Positions 1 through 8,257 of a DNA stretch of 64,000 nucleotides are shown piece after piece. The notes beneath the pieces were generated by a model. That model was given only the letters and a program-made list of their open reading frames with translations. It was not told the DNA's origin and did not search any database. Both the position numbers and the translations under genes were made by a program. Positions within the stretch are counted from its first letter, which is position 1; each line of letters begins with the position of its first letter. The DNA comes from Bdellovibrionales bacterium (lineage in GTDB: Bacteria > Bdellovibrionota > UBA1018), in assembly GCA_016786465.1 (NCBI GenBank), contig JAEUWC010000030.1, positions 124,001-188,000 on the forward strand. The letters run 5' to 3'.

Positions 1-2
1 CT

Positions 3-1631
3 GCGGCGGTTCGAATCGCGGTTGAAATGGTCCGTGAAAAGCTGATCACAAAGCCTGAAGCCGTCATGCGCCTAAAGCCCGAACAGATTGACCAGCTTCT
101 TCACCCCGGGTTGGATCCCAAGGCGAAGAAAGAAGTGATTGCCAAGGGCCTTCCGGCTTCGCCAGGTGCAGCTGGCGGACAAGCGGTCTTTGATCCGGAC
201 GTCGCTGAAAAGTGGTCCAAAGATGGCAAAAAAGTCATGTTGGTTCGGATCGAAACATCGCCGGAAGATATTCACGGGATGTCGGTTGCCGAAGGCATCA
301 TCACGGCCCGTGGTGGGATGACTTCGCACGCAGCCGTGGTCGCACGCGGAATGGGTAAGCCCTGCGTGTCGGGTTGCGGATCGATTAAAATTTCTTACGA
401 AAAGCGCGAATTCAGCGTGGGCGGATTGGTGCTGAAAGAAGGCGATTGGGTCACCATCAACGGTTCGACTGGCGAAGTGATCAAGGGCAAGGTCGCAACG
501 ATTGCGCCGGTTCTGAATCAGGATTTCCAAGAACTGATGAAATGGGTGGATGAAATTCGCCAGATCGGTGTTCGCACGAACGCTGATACCCCGACAGATT
601 CAAAAGTCGCTCGTAGCTTTGGCGCCGAAGGCATTGGCCTTTGCCGAACTGAACACATGTTCTTTGATCCAGAACGCATCGACGCCGTTCGGGAAATGAT
701 TCTGGCGGATTCGACCCAAGGCCGTGAACGTGCGCTGGAAAAGATTTTGCCGATGCAAAAGGCCGATTTTAAGGCCATTTTTCGCGAAATGAGGGGGCTT
801 CCGGTCACGATTCGGTTACTGGATCCGCCGCTTCATGAATTCATCCCTCACACGGACAAAGAGATTCAGGAACTGGCCAAGAAGATCGACGTGTCTTTCG
901 ATCGCCTGAAGCGCAAGGCGGAATCCTTGCACGAATTCAACCCGATGCTGGGACATCGCGGGTGTCGCCTGGGGGTCAGTTTTCCGGAAATTTATCGAAC
1001 ACAGGTTCGCGCCATCATGGAAGCGGCCTGCGAATTGGTTCGTGACGAAGGCTTTACCATCGAACCTGAAATCATGATTCCGCTAGTGGGGGATTTCCGC
1101 GAACTGAAGTTCGTCCGCGAATACTGCGAAATTGAAATCAAGCGTGTTTTGGAAAAGTGCGGTGTAAAGGGCAAGGTTCCGTACAAGATCGGAACCATGA
1201 TCGAACTTCCTCGCGCTGCTTTGACGGCTGACGAAATTGCGAAGGATGCAGAATTTTTCAGCTTCGGAACGAACGATCTGACCCAGACGACGTATGGATT
1301 GTCCCGGGACGATTCGGGGATGTTTTTAAAGGATTACATCGACGCCAAGATTTATGAAAAAGATCCGTTCGCGTCGCTGGACCAAGTGGGCGTGGGTCGG
1401 TTGATGAAACTAGCCATCGATGAAGGCCGCAAAAGCCGGCGCACCCTAAAAGTGGGAATTTGCGGAGAACACGGAGGCGATCCCGCTTCCGTGGAATTCT
1501 GCCACCGGGCAAACTTGGATTACGTCAGCTGTTCGCCTTATCGCGTTCCGATTGCACGGCTAGCGGCGGCGCAGGCAGCGATCGTTAGCCCGCGCAAGGG
1601 CGTATCGGCAAAAGCGATTTCTAAGCGCTAA
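3..1631 (+). CDS. ppdK: Pyruvate, phosphate dikinase, C-terminal part (5' end outside window)
   Basis: Interconverts pyruvate + ATP + Pi and PEP + AMP + PPi in the cytoplasm. The first in-window ATG is at 27, but codons 3-26 (AAVRIAVE) continue family sequence, so the gene begins upstream and only the swivelling phosphohistidine domain and the PEP/pyruvate-binding TIM barrel are seen. Counting from the Met at 27, GGMTSHAAVV carries the phospho-His at residue 101. Barrel motifs follow: GAEGIGLCRTEHMF, LGHRGCRL, FGTNDLTQTTYG, and CGEHGGDP with the catalytic Cys. These motifs fit PPDK better than PEP synthase. The N-terminal ATP-grasp domain is not visible. It converges on the next gene with 2 bp between the stop codons. 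Confidence 0.95.
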   Translation, partial: AAVRIAVEMVREKLITKPEAVMRLKPEQIDQLLHPGLDPKAKKEVIAKGLPASPGAAGGQAVFDPDVAEKWSKDGKKVMLVRIETSPEDIHGMSVAEGIITARGGMTSHAAVVARGMGKPCVSGCGSIKISYEKREFSVGGLVLKEGDWVTINGSTGEVIKGKVATIAPVLNQDFQELMKWVDEIRQIGVRTNADTPTDSKVARSFGAEGIGLCRTEHMFFDPERIDAVREMILADSTQGRERALEKILPMQKADFKAIFREMRGLPVTIRLLDPPLHEFIPHTDKEIQELAKKIDVSFDRLKRKAESLHEFNPMLGHRGCRLGVSFPEIYRTQVRAIMEAACELVRDEGFTIEPEIMIPLVGDFRELKFVREYCEIEIKRVLEKCGVKGKVPYKIGTMIELPRAALTADEIAKDAEFFSFGTNDLTQTTYGLSRDDSGMFLKDYIDAKIYEKDPFASLDQVGVGRLMKLAIDEGRKSRRTLKVGICGEHGGDPASVEFCHRANLDYVSCSPYRVPIARLAAAQAAIVSPRKGVSAKAISKR

Positions 1632-1633
1632 GC

Positions 1634-2593
1634 TTATCGTTTGGAACAAGCGTCGAATTCAGCCTGGGTTTCCGGGTAGTTTTCCACAGGCTTACGATTC
1701 TTGAAAACCGTGCCGATGAAGCAAAGGTCGACGCCGTTTTGCGATTTCGTGAAAATCTGCGACCAATTATTGGGCGTTGAATACCAAGTGCCCATGTACT
1801 TGAAGAAAGCGGAAAACCAGTTCTGAGGCATGGGGATAAAGACTTCATCCCAATCCTGTTGGATGACTTGCGAAAGCATGCGGGTTTCGCGGGTCTTTGA
1901 AGGATTGCTTTGGTCAGACCAGCGATTTCGTAAAGATTGGGTGGGCGTTTTCAAAACGTACCGAGGAATCACGCGAACCGAAGAAAAAGGCCCGCGAATC
2001 CCGGTGACGGGTTCGACGGTCAGGGGTTGGAATTCGCGGTGGAACTGGTTCCCCTTCTGATCTTCCGTTTGATAGCTAAAGGAATGAAGAACCTGCGCTT
2101 TTCCGCTTTGAACTTCGTAATTGATGATGGCGACTAAGCGATCGTAATCATCCAGGTAGAACCGACGGATGTTATCGTAAACGAAGCCGGCTTCACGATA
2201 AGTGATGATCTTGGTGTAGGTCTGATCCAGTCCGATCCACCCGTACGAATATTCGATGAAATTTGGGGATTTTCCGGTTGGGCCACCGCAGGTGGGAATT
2301 CGCGCGGCACCGCCAGTGAACTGAAAAGAAAACGGATCGTAGGTGTACCAGTTGGCGGATTTTTGAAGCAGGATCTGGCAGTCGCGCTGGCGAATCGAAG
2401 TCCCCAATGAAGTGGGAAGCGGAGGAGGTTCCAGCTGTTCCGCTAAATCAAATTCCGTTTCAAGCTGGTTGCGAATTTTCGAAAAGCTGGACTGGAACTT
2501 TTGAGCGTCGGCGTGAGCGAAATTGGACCACCCGAAAATCGGGAATCCCGCCAGAATCGCGATGCTTTTCAAAGTTGAAGAAATGGCTTTCAC
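1634..2593 (-). CDS. Exported protein of unknown function
   Basis: 319 residues. The N-terminus (MKAISSTLKSIAILAGFPIF then SNFAHADA) is a signal peptide with a likely signal peptidase I site after AHA, so the protein should be periplasmic or outer. The mature part is rich in Tyr, Trp and Phe, has no transmembrane segment and shows no motif I recognise. Cysteines are sparse (CQILL, PTCGG, LCFIG, FDACSKR). It is convergent with ppdK and monocistronic as far as can be seen. The function is unknown; that it is a real gene rests on the signal peptide, coding-like composition and length. Confidence 0.75.
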   Translation of the reverse strand: MKAISSTLKSIAILAGFPIFGWSNFAHADAQKFQSSFSKIRNQLETEFDLAEQLEPPPLPTSLGTSIRQRDCQILLQKSANWYTYDPFSFQFTGGAARIPTCGGPTGKSPNFIEYSYGWIGLDQTYTKIITYREAGFVYDNIRRFYLDDYDRLVAIINYEVQSGKAQVLHSFSYQTEDQKGNQFHREFQPLTVEPVTGIRGPFSSVRVIPRYVLKTPTQSLRNRWSDQSNPSKTRETRMLSQVIQQDWDEVFIPMPQNWFSAFFKYMGTWYSTPNNWSQIFTKSQNGVDLCFIGTVFKNRKPVENYPETQAEFDACSKR

Positions 2594-2722
2594 GTAAGCC
2601 CGACGGGTATCATTTGTTGAGAAATAGGCAATCGCCCAAAGCCAAATACAGTAGGAATAAGGTTTTATAAGGCGCTGAATCTTAGGCCTTATTTACATTG
2701 ATAAAGATTCTTCATTAATCGG

Positions 2723-2751
2723 TTGAAAAGGCCGCAAGGAACGCGTAGTGT
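2723..2751 (+). promoter_or_regulatory. Sigma70-like promoter
   Basis: TTGAAA at 2723-2728, a 17-bp spacer, and TAGTGT at 2746-2751. A start would fall near 2758, just before the hairpin-rich stretch. The -10 is only a moderate match. Confidence 0.35.
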
Positions 2752-2756
2752 CAGAA

Positions 2757-2980
2757 TCATTGGAGGACAGTCGAATGAGATTTCGGCTTTCTGCATCAGA
2801 GAGTGCACCGTACTGGTCCCGAGCAGAGCATCAATGCCCTGAAACAGGACCTCCACGTCACCTCTAGCGTGGGCAAAACCGAACCGGAGTGATGACGAAT
2901 TCGCCGGTGCCCACGGGCTGTCGGACCTGACCTTGATCGGGTGGGGTTGCGATGGACGAACCTGAATGACTTAGGTTTTT
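2757..2980 (+). ncRNA. Candidate structured small RNA
   Basis: Defined at the 5' side by a promoter-like site and at the 3' side by a weak hairpin (AACCT/AGGTT) running into TTTTT. Internal pairings seen by eye: TGGAGG 2761-2766 with CCTCCA 2850-2855; CCTG AAA CAGG near 2838-2848; CCACG/CGTGG competing with CGTGGGCA/TGCCCACG; ACCGG/CCGGT. The first pairing would hide the Shine-Dalgarno of the small ORF at 2775. It does not contain the hallmark sequences of 6S RNA, tmRNA, RNase P or the GEMM riboswitch that I checked for. Identity unknown. Confidence 0.3.
2775..2867 (+). CDS. Possible 30-residue ORF (doubtful)
   Basis: ATG at 2775 follows GGAGG at 2762-2766 with suitable spacing, and the frame closes with TAG at 2865. 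The peptide is polar, begins MRFRLSASES, and resembles nothing I know. It may be a leader peptide or a chance ORF inside a structured RNA; the stems overlapping it make the RNA explanation at least as likely. Confidence 0.2.
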   Translation: MRFRLSASESAPYWSRAEHQCPETGPPRHL

Positions 2981-3106
2981 GGTTTAATTCAGCTCGGCCT
3001 GGAAGTTCACGATGTGAATCGACCTTTACCGGGAAGAGCGAAAAAATAAGCGGCCCTTTTTAGGGCAGCGATACGATTCTCGGGCTTAGTCCCGCGATAA
3101 TTGGGG

Positions 3107-3135
3107 GGGCTCGGAAAGTGAATACTTCCGAGCCC
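3107..3135 (+). terminator. Strong hairpin upstream of the response regulator
   Basis: Perfect 10-bp stem GGGCTCGGAA / TTCCGAGCCC with a 9-nt loop, 35 bp before the next start codon. The tract after it (acttt) is not a good U-run, so it may be a leader or attenuator hairpin rather than an intrinsic terminator. Confidence 0.4.
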
Positions 3136-3170
3136 ACTTTAACGCACACCCGATCAATGAAAAGAATTGC

Positions 3171-3587
3171 ATGGCAAACGGGGAAGATAAAAAAGTGAAA
3201 AAGATTTTGATGGTCGAAGACGAATCGGCCTTGAAGGAATGGTTTGAAGTCACTTTCAAATCCATTGGACGGCAAATCGTCTGGGCCAGTTCCATTGACG
3301 AAGCAAAAAAGTTTTTGTCGGATCCCCATGAAGAATGGGAATTGGTCGTTTCGGATTTTAATTTTCAAGATTCAGAAAACGGTTTGGACGTCTGGGCGAT
3401 GGCCAAGAAGCAGCACCCAAGGACGCCGTTTCTTTTGATTTCAGGAGTACCCGATCAGCTTTTTCAGGACCTTCTGGATTCCGGGGTTCAGTGCCCTCCG
3501 TTTCTTTTGAAACCCTTTACTGCACACGAATTCCGGCTGATCTTGCGGGATCTTTTGGCCCTTCGGTCGGAAAAGCAGGCAGCCTAG
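3171..3587 (+). CDS. Stand-alone response regulator receiver protein
   Basis: 138 residues forming one CheY-like receiver domain and nothing else. Acidic pocket E16-D17, phospho-acceptor D62 (VVSDFNF), S91 (LLISG) and the invariant K114 (LLKPF) are all present, so phosphorylation should be possible. No output domain or adjacent histidine kinase is visible, so the partner is unknown; it presumably acts through protein-protein contacts. ATG at 3171 lacks a strong Shine-Dalgarno; a later start at VKKILMV (no Met) is not available, so this start is kept. A hairpin with a T-rich loop follows the stop. Confidence 0.88.
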   Translation: MANGEDKKVKKILMVEDESALKEWFEVTFKSIGRQIVWASSIDEAKKFLSDPHEEWELVVSDFNFQDSENGLDVWAMAKKQHPRTPFLLISGVPDQLFQDLLDSGVQCPPFLLKPFTAHEFRLILRDLLALRSEKQAA

Positions 3588-3610
3588 TTCGTCGTTTTTT
3601 TGACGAATTT
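3588..3610 (+). terminator. Probable terminator after the response regulator
   Basis: TTCGTC at 3588-3593 pairs with GACGAA at 3602-3607 around a T-rich loop, followed by TTT. It lies directly after the stop codon. Confidence 0.5.
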
Positions 3611-3740
3611 CTGAATGCGTCAACCTTAATAATTGAACAGTTTTAGGGGGTTAGGCCCCGTTTCCAGCCTTGCCAGGTACCGTGAATTCCGAGACAATAT
3701 CAGATGGGAATATCGGGAATCCACAGGGGGGTTCCAGCTT

Positions 3741-5693
3741 ATGAAGCACTGGAAACAATTCGCGAACAATTTAAGAAATTATAAGAAATGGAATTCACTT
3801 CCCGAGTGGGCAAGGACGCTAACTGTAGTTCTTTCAGTTGCGAGCATGACCGCTTGCGGAGCTAAGGCGCTTCAACTGGCCAACGACGGAAGTCTGGGTG
3901 GCGGCACGAGCGGCGGTTCTGGCGGAACCAGTTTTTCCGGTGGTAACAGCGGTACGGTTTACCCGGTTACGATTCTTGCTAATGCCATCGACATTGCGGG
4001 CGGCTACGACAACGTTGGGCTGGCCAATCCGTTTTCGTCCACTTCGTATTCATTCCACGCTTACAGCGATATTCCTGCCACCGATCAGAATACTCCGGCC
4101 TCGTTCAGTTACACGTATCCGTCCTACAATTTTAGTTTCAACCAGGCACGTTTGGCTTTGGAATCCAACCGCGACACAAGCGGCACAGAAGCAATCTTCG
4201 TCGCCGGAACGGGACTGGGGATCCTCAGCGGAATCAATCCGCAGTTCTTGAAGGGAACTGCTGACGGGATTCGGTATCGAATCGATAGCGCTTCGACGAA
4301 CGCTCAGACCAACGGCTTTCCTTACAGCTACGGTTCAGGCGGAGCACCATTTCCGAATCGGAACCCTCGCTACATGTCGGTTCCCGCACGCTACTATCGG
4401 GTCAACACGATCAATTTTCAGGACTACAATCTAGCTGACCTGATTCAGTTTCCAGTCCCTGCTGCTAGCCCAAGCGTTCAGCCCGGAGATTATCCGTCGG
4501 CGCGAGATCTGGTTAAGGATGGTTTCTTTCGTCTGATTTCGACCGACGATACTCCGCTGTATTCTGGACGGCTTTTCATCAACGGGTTCACTTGGTCGAT
4601 GAACAGTCTAAGCTGCGCAAACAGTTCGACTTACAGTTTTCGAAACATCTATGTGCATAACGACTGGAACAGCACGGGTCGGTATCCTACGACTTTGCCT
4701 AGCGAGCGTCCTTTTGACGGAGCGACGCCATCAGGCGTAGCGCACAGTACGGACTTCTTTTTCGAAGCCGGCCTTCCACAAGTGGACATTGCAAACGTCA
4801 CCATTACAGAAGCGCGGCTAGTCGGGCACGGTCAGACTGTGACCGGTGCAACGACAGCGACTTTTGCGGCTGGGACCAATTATCGGGCTGAAACTTTGAA
4901 CGCCACCGGTCAGATTTTTCGCCGAAACACAGCAGTGAGCCCAAAGGCCGCGCTGGTTGTGAACGGCGTGGCCGTTTTTGAATCAGGTTTTGATACCAAT
5001 CTTTTCGTGGGATCCGAAGTGACCGAATACATTTCGGGCGCCGGACAAACCTACTTTGAGAACTGGGTGACCACCAATGTTCCTGACACGAACTCGAACA
5101 CTCTGGTCCCCTACGCGAACAGCCTGGATCTAATTCAGATCTTTGGTGCTTCGAAAGTAAAGAACCTGATTTCGCAGGGGTCTTTGAATTTCAGTTTTAT
5201 TGGGAGCATTGTTGCAGTTCCAGCAAGTGGAACTACTCACGCGGTTCAGCCCCCCAATCACCTGACAGGGGCAATCACTCGGACACCGACGACTTTCGTC
5301 TATGGTCCTGAACTGAAGCTAGCGGGAACTTATTATACTCCGCTTTGCACAATCACGAATGAATCCGGATCACCATTGACCGACGGCACACCACCGCCGG
5401 TACTTCCTGGGGACCTAAACAGCCCGGTGATCATTTCGCTTTCGGCAATCAACATCACGAACACGACGGCCACGATTCAGTGGGCGACGGACGAAGGTGC
5501 GGATAGCCAGGTGGCCTACGGAATTGGAACTCCAAGTTCGACGACGACCTTGGATCCAACCTTGGTTACTTTACACCAAGTCAACTTGACGGGTCTGACG
5601 CCGTACACGACGTACACCATTCAGGCCATCACTAAGGATGGGAACGCAAATCCCACCACGTCGAACTATTATTTGTTTACGACCAAGCGCTAA
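3741..5693 (+). CDS. Large surface lipoprotein with C-terminal fibronectin type III-like domain
   Basis: Start chosen at ATG 3741 behind a G-rich Shine-Dalgarno (ggggg at 3726-3731) because it gives a proper lipoprotein signal: a hydrophobic stretch and lipobox SMTAC with acylated Cys39. Upstream in-frame codons would bury this signal. The 650-residue product continues with a Gly/Ser-rich linker, a long Asn/Thr/Tyr/Ser-rich region without known motifs, and from about residue 560 a fibronectin-III-like domain (TATIQWATDEGADSQVAYG, LTGLTPYTTYTIQA) of the type also found in purple acid phosphatase N-termini. It heads a run of four exported proteins, 31 bp upstream of the next. Likely an outer-membrane-anchored, surface or periplasmic protein; its function is unknown. 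Confidence 0.8.
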   Translation: MKHWKQFANNLRNYKKWNSLPEWARTLTVVLSVASMTACGAKALQLANDGSLGGGTSGGSGGTSFSGGNSGTVYPVTILANAIDIAGGYDNVGLANPFSSTSYSFHAYSDIPATDQNTPASFSYTYPSYNFSFNQARLALESNRDTSGTEAIFVAGTGLGILSGINPQFLKGTADGIRYRIDSASTNAQTNGFPYSYGSGGAPFPNRNPRYMSVPARYYRVNTINFQDYNLADLIQFPVPAASPSVQPGDYPSARDLVKDGFFRLISTDDTPLYSGRLFINGFTWSMNSLSCANSSTYSFRNIYVHNDWNSTGRYPTTLPSERPFDGATPSGVAHSTDFFFEAGLPQVDIANVTITEARLVGHGQTVTGATTATFAAGTNYRAETLNATGQIFRRNTAVSPKAALVVNGVAVFESGFDTNLFVGSEVTEYISGAGQTYFENWVTTNVPDTNSNTLVPYANSLDLIQIFGASKVKNLISQGSLNFSFIGSIVAVPASGTTHAVQPPNHLTGAITRTPTTFVYGPELKLAGTYYTPLCTITNESGSPLTDGTPPPVLPGDLNSPVIISLSAINITNTTATIQWATDEGADSQVAYGIGTPSSTTTLDPTLVTLHQVNLTGLTPYTTYTIQAITKDGNANPTTSNYYLFTTKR

Positions 5694-5724
5694 GGCTTGA
5701 CGTATTTTGCGAAAGGAATCGCGT

Positions 5725-6291
5725 ATGAAGATGAAATTGGTTTTGCTGGTTTGTAGTATCGTGTCGGCAACGCCTGCATTTGCAAGGCAAGTCGTCTATC
5801 ACGTTTCCGGCGGTGTGATGGCGCTGACCAATTCCACCATGAAGTCGGGTCAGGGTCCGGAAGGATCCACGATTCTTTCGCAGGCCGATGCGTTTGTTTC
5901 GCATAAGTTCTATGGCGGAGGACTTTTCGTTCAGTACGACAGACAGGGATCGACGCAAACGGACTTCGCATTCGGTCCCAAGATCGAATTGTACTGGAAG
6001 GTTTTCTTTTTAGAAGGCGGGTACGCCTTCATCATGAACCGTAACTTCACGGACCGCACGGTCGCAACCCAAAAGGGAAGTGGCTATTACTATGGTTTTG
6101 GCGTTCACGTCCCGATCCATGGATCGATCGGTGCTTCGGCTTCGGGCCGCGCGAAGGGGATGTTTCTTCAAGCGACCTATCGATTCAGAACCCAGAAAAT
6201 CACGGAACAAGACGGTGTGGCATTAACGGGCGGAAACATCATTACACAACAGGACGGCTACCCGCTATTTGGCTTAGGTTACGCATTTTAA
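5725..6291 (+). CDS. Small outer-membrane beta-barrel-like protein
   Basis: Start at ATG 5725 after aaagga gives a clean signal peptide (MKMKLVLLVCSIVSATPAFA) cut before RQ. The 188-residue product alternates Gly/aromatic strands (GGGLFVQYDRQGS, FFLEGGYAFIMNRNF, GSGYYYGFGVHVP) and ends in the aromatic residue Phe (FGLGYAF), as outer-membrane barrel proteins do. Size suggests 6-8 strands. It lies between two lipoproteins with short gaps (31 and 15 bp), so it is probably co-transcribed and may share a surface assembly with them. No specific family is assigned. Confidence 0.7.
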   Translation: MKMKLVLLVCSIVSATPAFARQVVYHVSGGVMALTNSTMKSGQGPEGSTILSQADAFVSHKFYGGGLFVQYDRQGSTQTDFAFGPKIELYWKVFFLEGGYAFIMNRNFTDRTVATQKGSGYYYGFGVHVPIHGSIGASASGRAKGMFLQATYRFRTQKITEQDGVALTGGNIITQQDGYPLFGLGYAF

Positions 6292-6306
6292 CGGAAGGAT
6301 TTGATC

Positions 6307-7167
6307 ATGAAGATGAAAACCCCGTTGATCGCAATCAGTTTAGTACTTGCGGCTTCCGCATGCGGAAGATCGCCTTCACGTCTGTTGCGTCAGGGTCAGC
6401 TGGCCTTGAACGATTTCCCACTTTTTTTGACCGATGGAAACACCGGTGGGACGACCGGACGACTGATCCGCTTCGAACGTGACAAAACGCAAACGGACGT
6501 CGCTACGGGATTGGATACTCCGCAAGGGGTGGCCACAGATAAGTTTGGAAACGTTTACGTCGTGGAAGCAGGTTCTGCGAATCGCGTTCGAAAGTTTCCA
6601 GTCAGCGGTGGGGCAGGCACCACTTTGATCACGGGGCTTTCCAGCCCAAGCAATATTGCAGTGGATAGCTTTGGCGAAGTTTACATCACGGAAGACGGAA
6701 CGAAATCCATCAAGCGGGTCAGTGACGGCAAAGTCATGGTCACGCTTTCGCAAATTCCAACCGCGCTGACCATCGGCGTGGACGACACTGTGATTTACGG
6801 CGCGTATTATATGAACCAGATGTTCTGGGGTTTAAGTGCCGCAGCCGAATCGGTGACTTCGAACCAGCCCGTGAACGCAGCCGTGGATAATTATGGATTG
6901 GTTTACGTCGCAGAAGATTACGGCGGATCGAACAGCAAGATCGTTCGCTTTGATCAAAAGTCGCCCACCAATCGAACCGATGTCGCGAGCGGTATTTCTA
7001 GCCCGCAGGGAATTGCGGTCGATCCAGTGGGGAACGTCTACATCGTCCAATCGGCCGGGTCGGCAGGGATCCTGATTGCCGCCGCAGATGGCAGCGCCTA
7101 TCTGTTTCGCGCAATCGGTCCGACGACCTTTCTGACGCCGAAATTCATTGCGTTTACGCAGTATTAA
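6307..7167 (+). CDS. NHL-repeat beta-propeller lipoprotein
   Basis: ATG 6307 follows ggaagga. The signal (MKMKTPLIAISLVLAASACG) ends in lipobox ASAC with Cys19. The 286-residue product carries NHL/six-bladed-propeller repeats typified by LDTPQGVATDKFGNVYVVEA, SSPSNIAVDSFGEVYITEDG and ISSPQGIAVDPVGNVYIVQS, about 45 residues apart. Such propellers serve as binding platforms or lactonase-like enzymes; no catalytic signature is evident. Third gene of the exported run, 15 bp after the barrel-like protein. A hairpin follows its stop. Confidence 0.8.
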   Translation: MKMKTPLIAISLVLAASACGRSPSRLLRQGQLALNDFPLFLTDGNTGGTTGRLIRFERDKTQTDVATGLDTPQGVATDKFGNVYVVEAGSANRVRKFPVSGGAGTTLITGLSSPSNIAVDSFGEVYITEDGTKSIKRVSDGKVMVTLSQIPTALTIGVDDTVIYGAYYMNQMFWGLSAAAESVTSNQPVNAAVDNYGLVYVAEDYGGSNSKIVRFDQKSPTNRTDVASGISSPQGIAVDPVGNVYIVQSAGSAGILIAAADGSAYLFRAIGPTTFLTPKFIAFTQY

Positions 7168-7170
7168 CTT

Positions 7171-7197
7171 AATCCGACTAAAAAAGTCAGATTTTAA
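7171..7197 (+). terminator. Probable terminator after the NHL lipoprotein
   Basis: AATC-GACT, A-rich loop, AGTC-GATT with one internal mismatch, followed by TTTAAT. It separates the three-gene exported run from the next secreted protein. Confidence 0.5.
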
Positions 7198-7236
7198 TAG
7201 TCAGGGCTCGGGTCGCCATGGTATTTCTACCCGGCT

Positions 7237-8106
7237 ATGAAAAAGATCCCCGTTTTTACCGCTGTAGCGTTTGCCCTGGCCCTTTCCTTAGGAGCGACCG
7301 CCCCAGCCCACGCCAAGAAACCCAAGGTCAAAAAGCTGAAGGTCACCGGCCCAGTTCGTAAGAATCTGGCTTGCCTTCGTGACCTGGGAAAGCAGGTTCG
7401 ATCCGCGGTCGAAAACAACGATCCGGCCGAAACCCGACTTCGTACACAGTTAGAACGACTGACTTGGGTTTTGGCCGAAAAGATCGAAACATCGGGCGTG
7501 GCTGCGATCACTCGTCATGAAGTCGCCCATTGTCGTGAAACCCTAGCAAAAGTAACCGTCGATGCCCCAGTTCCGGCCTTTGATCTTCCATCCCATTTAC
7601 AGTCGCCTGATGCGACTGTTCAAGCGCGTGCAAAACGCGTCGAACAAATGGCTACAAATCTTTCCTACACAGGAATTCGCGGAAAATGCGGTGTTCTGAG
7701 CGGTGACGTTTCCATTGGTCTGGGACTTGAGCTGGGCCTGGGCGCGCATGCGGGCGGCTGCCGAATGGACCATTATGGCCGCTTTGCGGTGGTTGGGCTT
7801 CAGGGAATCGCCGGCTTGGGTGTGGGCGTAGCCGCTTTGGTCAGCGTCGCTGAAATCGACTATTTTGATGAATCAGACCTGACAGGAAAAACCAGCTGGG
7901 ACGACCACTGGAAAGGCATCGTTTTGGCCTACACCAAGCAGGTCGAAAAGAATTCGAAGCGCACCACCGCGATCGGTGGCGGCATCGGCATTGGCGAAGG
8001 CATTCGCGAACACGGCGGCGTCGACGCAAAGATCCTGCCTTTGGGCATCGCCTATCGACGAATGCTGAATGACCTGGTCGGCATCACGTCTTTTCAGAAC
8101 GATTAA
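7237..8106 (+). CDS. Secreted protein of unknown function
   Basis: 289 residues with a textbook signal peptide (MKKIPVFTAVAFALALSLG, cut near AHA-KK). The first mature part is basic (KKPKVKKLKV) and helical. The second half is strongly Gly-rich and contains two amphipathic or hydrophobic Gly stretches (SIGLGLELGLGAHAGG; GIAGLGVGVAALVSVAEI), a pattern seen in some barrel or pore-forming proteins. Four Cys in the body (ACLRD, AHCRE, GKCGV, GGCRM) could form two disulfides. No family recognised. It is separated from smc by a 151-bp gap and from the NHL lipoprotein by a hairpin. Confidence 0.75.
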   Translation: MKKIPVFTAVAFALALSLGATAPAHAKKPKVKKLKVTGPVRKNLACLRDLGKQVRSAVENNDPAETRLRTQLERLTWVLAEKIETSGVAAITRHEVAHCRETLAKVTVDAPVPAFDLPSHLQSPDATVQARAKRVEQMATNLSYTGIRGKCGVLSGDVSIGLGLELGLGAHAGGCRMDHYGRFAVVGLQGIAGLGVGVAALVSVAEIDYFDESDLTGKTSWDDHWKGIVLAYTKQVEKNSKRTTAIGGGIGIGEGIREHGGVDAKILPLGIAYRRMLNDLVGITSFQND

Positions 8107-8257
8107 GCTGCGACTTGGCATCCGGTCTCGCGCCCCTGGCGCGGCGTTTCAGCCGTTGAAGATTATCTTACCCTGCGCTTGCCTTTTCCGACTCTCTTGA
8201 TACGTTCTTTTCGCCGAGGGGAACGGCAAGGGCCTGTTAGGCCTACAGGGGGTTTCA

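Larger units (their letters stand above)
2594..3170. other. 577-bp gap rich in hairpins, without a convincing protein gene
   Basis: No long ORF on the plus strand. The stretch holds a sigma70-like promoter (2723-2751), a 30-codon ORF with a Shine-Dalgarno (2775-2867), and several inverted repeats. Examples are CGTGGGCA/TGCCCACG around 2868-2915, AACCT/AGGTT followed by T5 at 2959-2980, GCCCT/AGGGC near 3054-3067, and a perfect 10-bp stem at 3107-3135. The density of GC stems suggests a structured RNA plus the leader of the downstream response regulator. I could not match it to a known RNA family. Confidence 0.5.

Noticed and set aside
2689-2970. Open minus-strand frame of 94 codons across the hairpin-rich gap
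   Set aside because: No usable start codon near its beginning, no Shine-Dalgarno, and the region looks like structured RNA on the other strand.
2757-2980. GEMM (cyclic di-GMP) riboswitch, because of GGGCAAAACC
   Set aside because: The second conserved block (ACGCAAAGCC) and the GNRA-tetraloop/receptor arrangement are absent.
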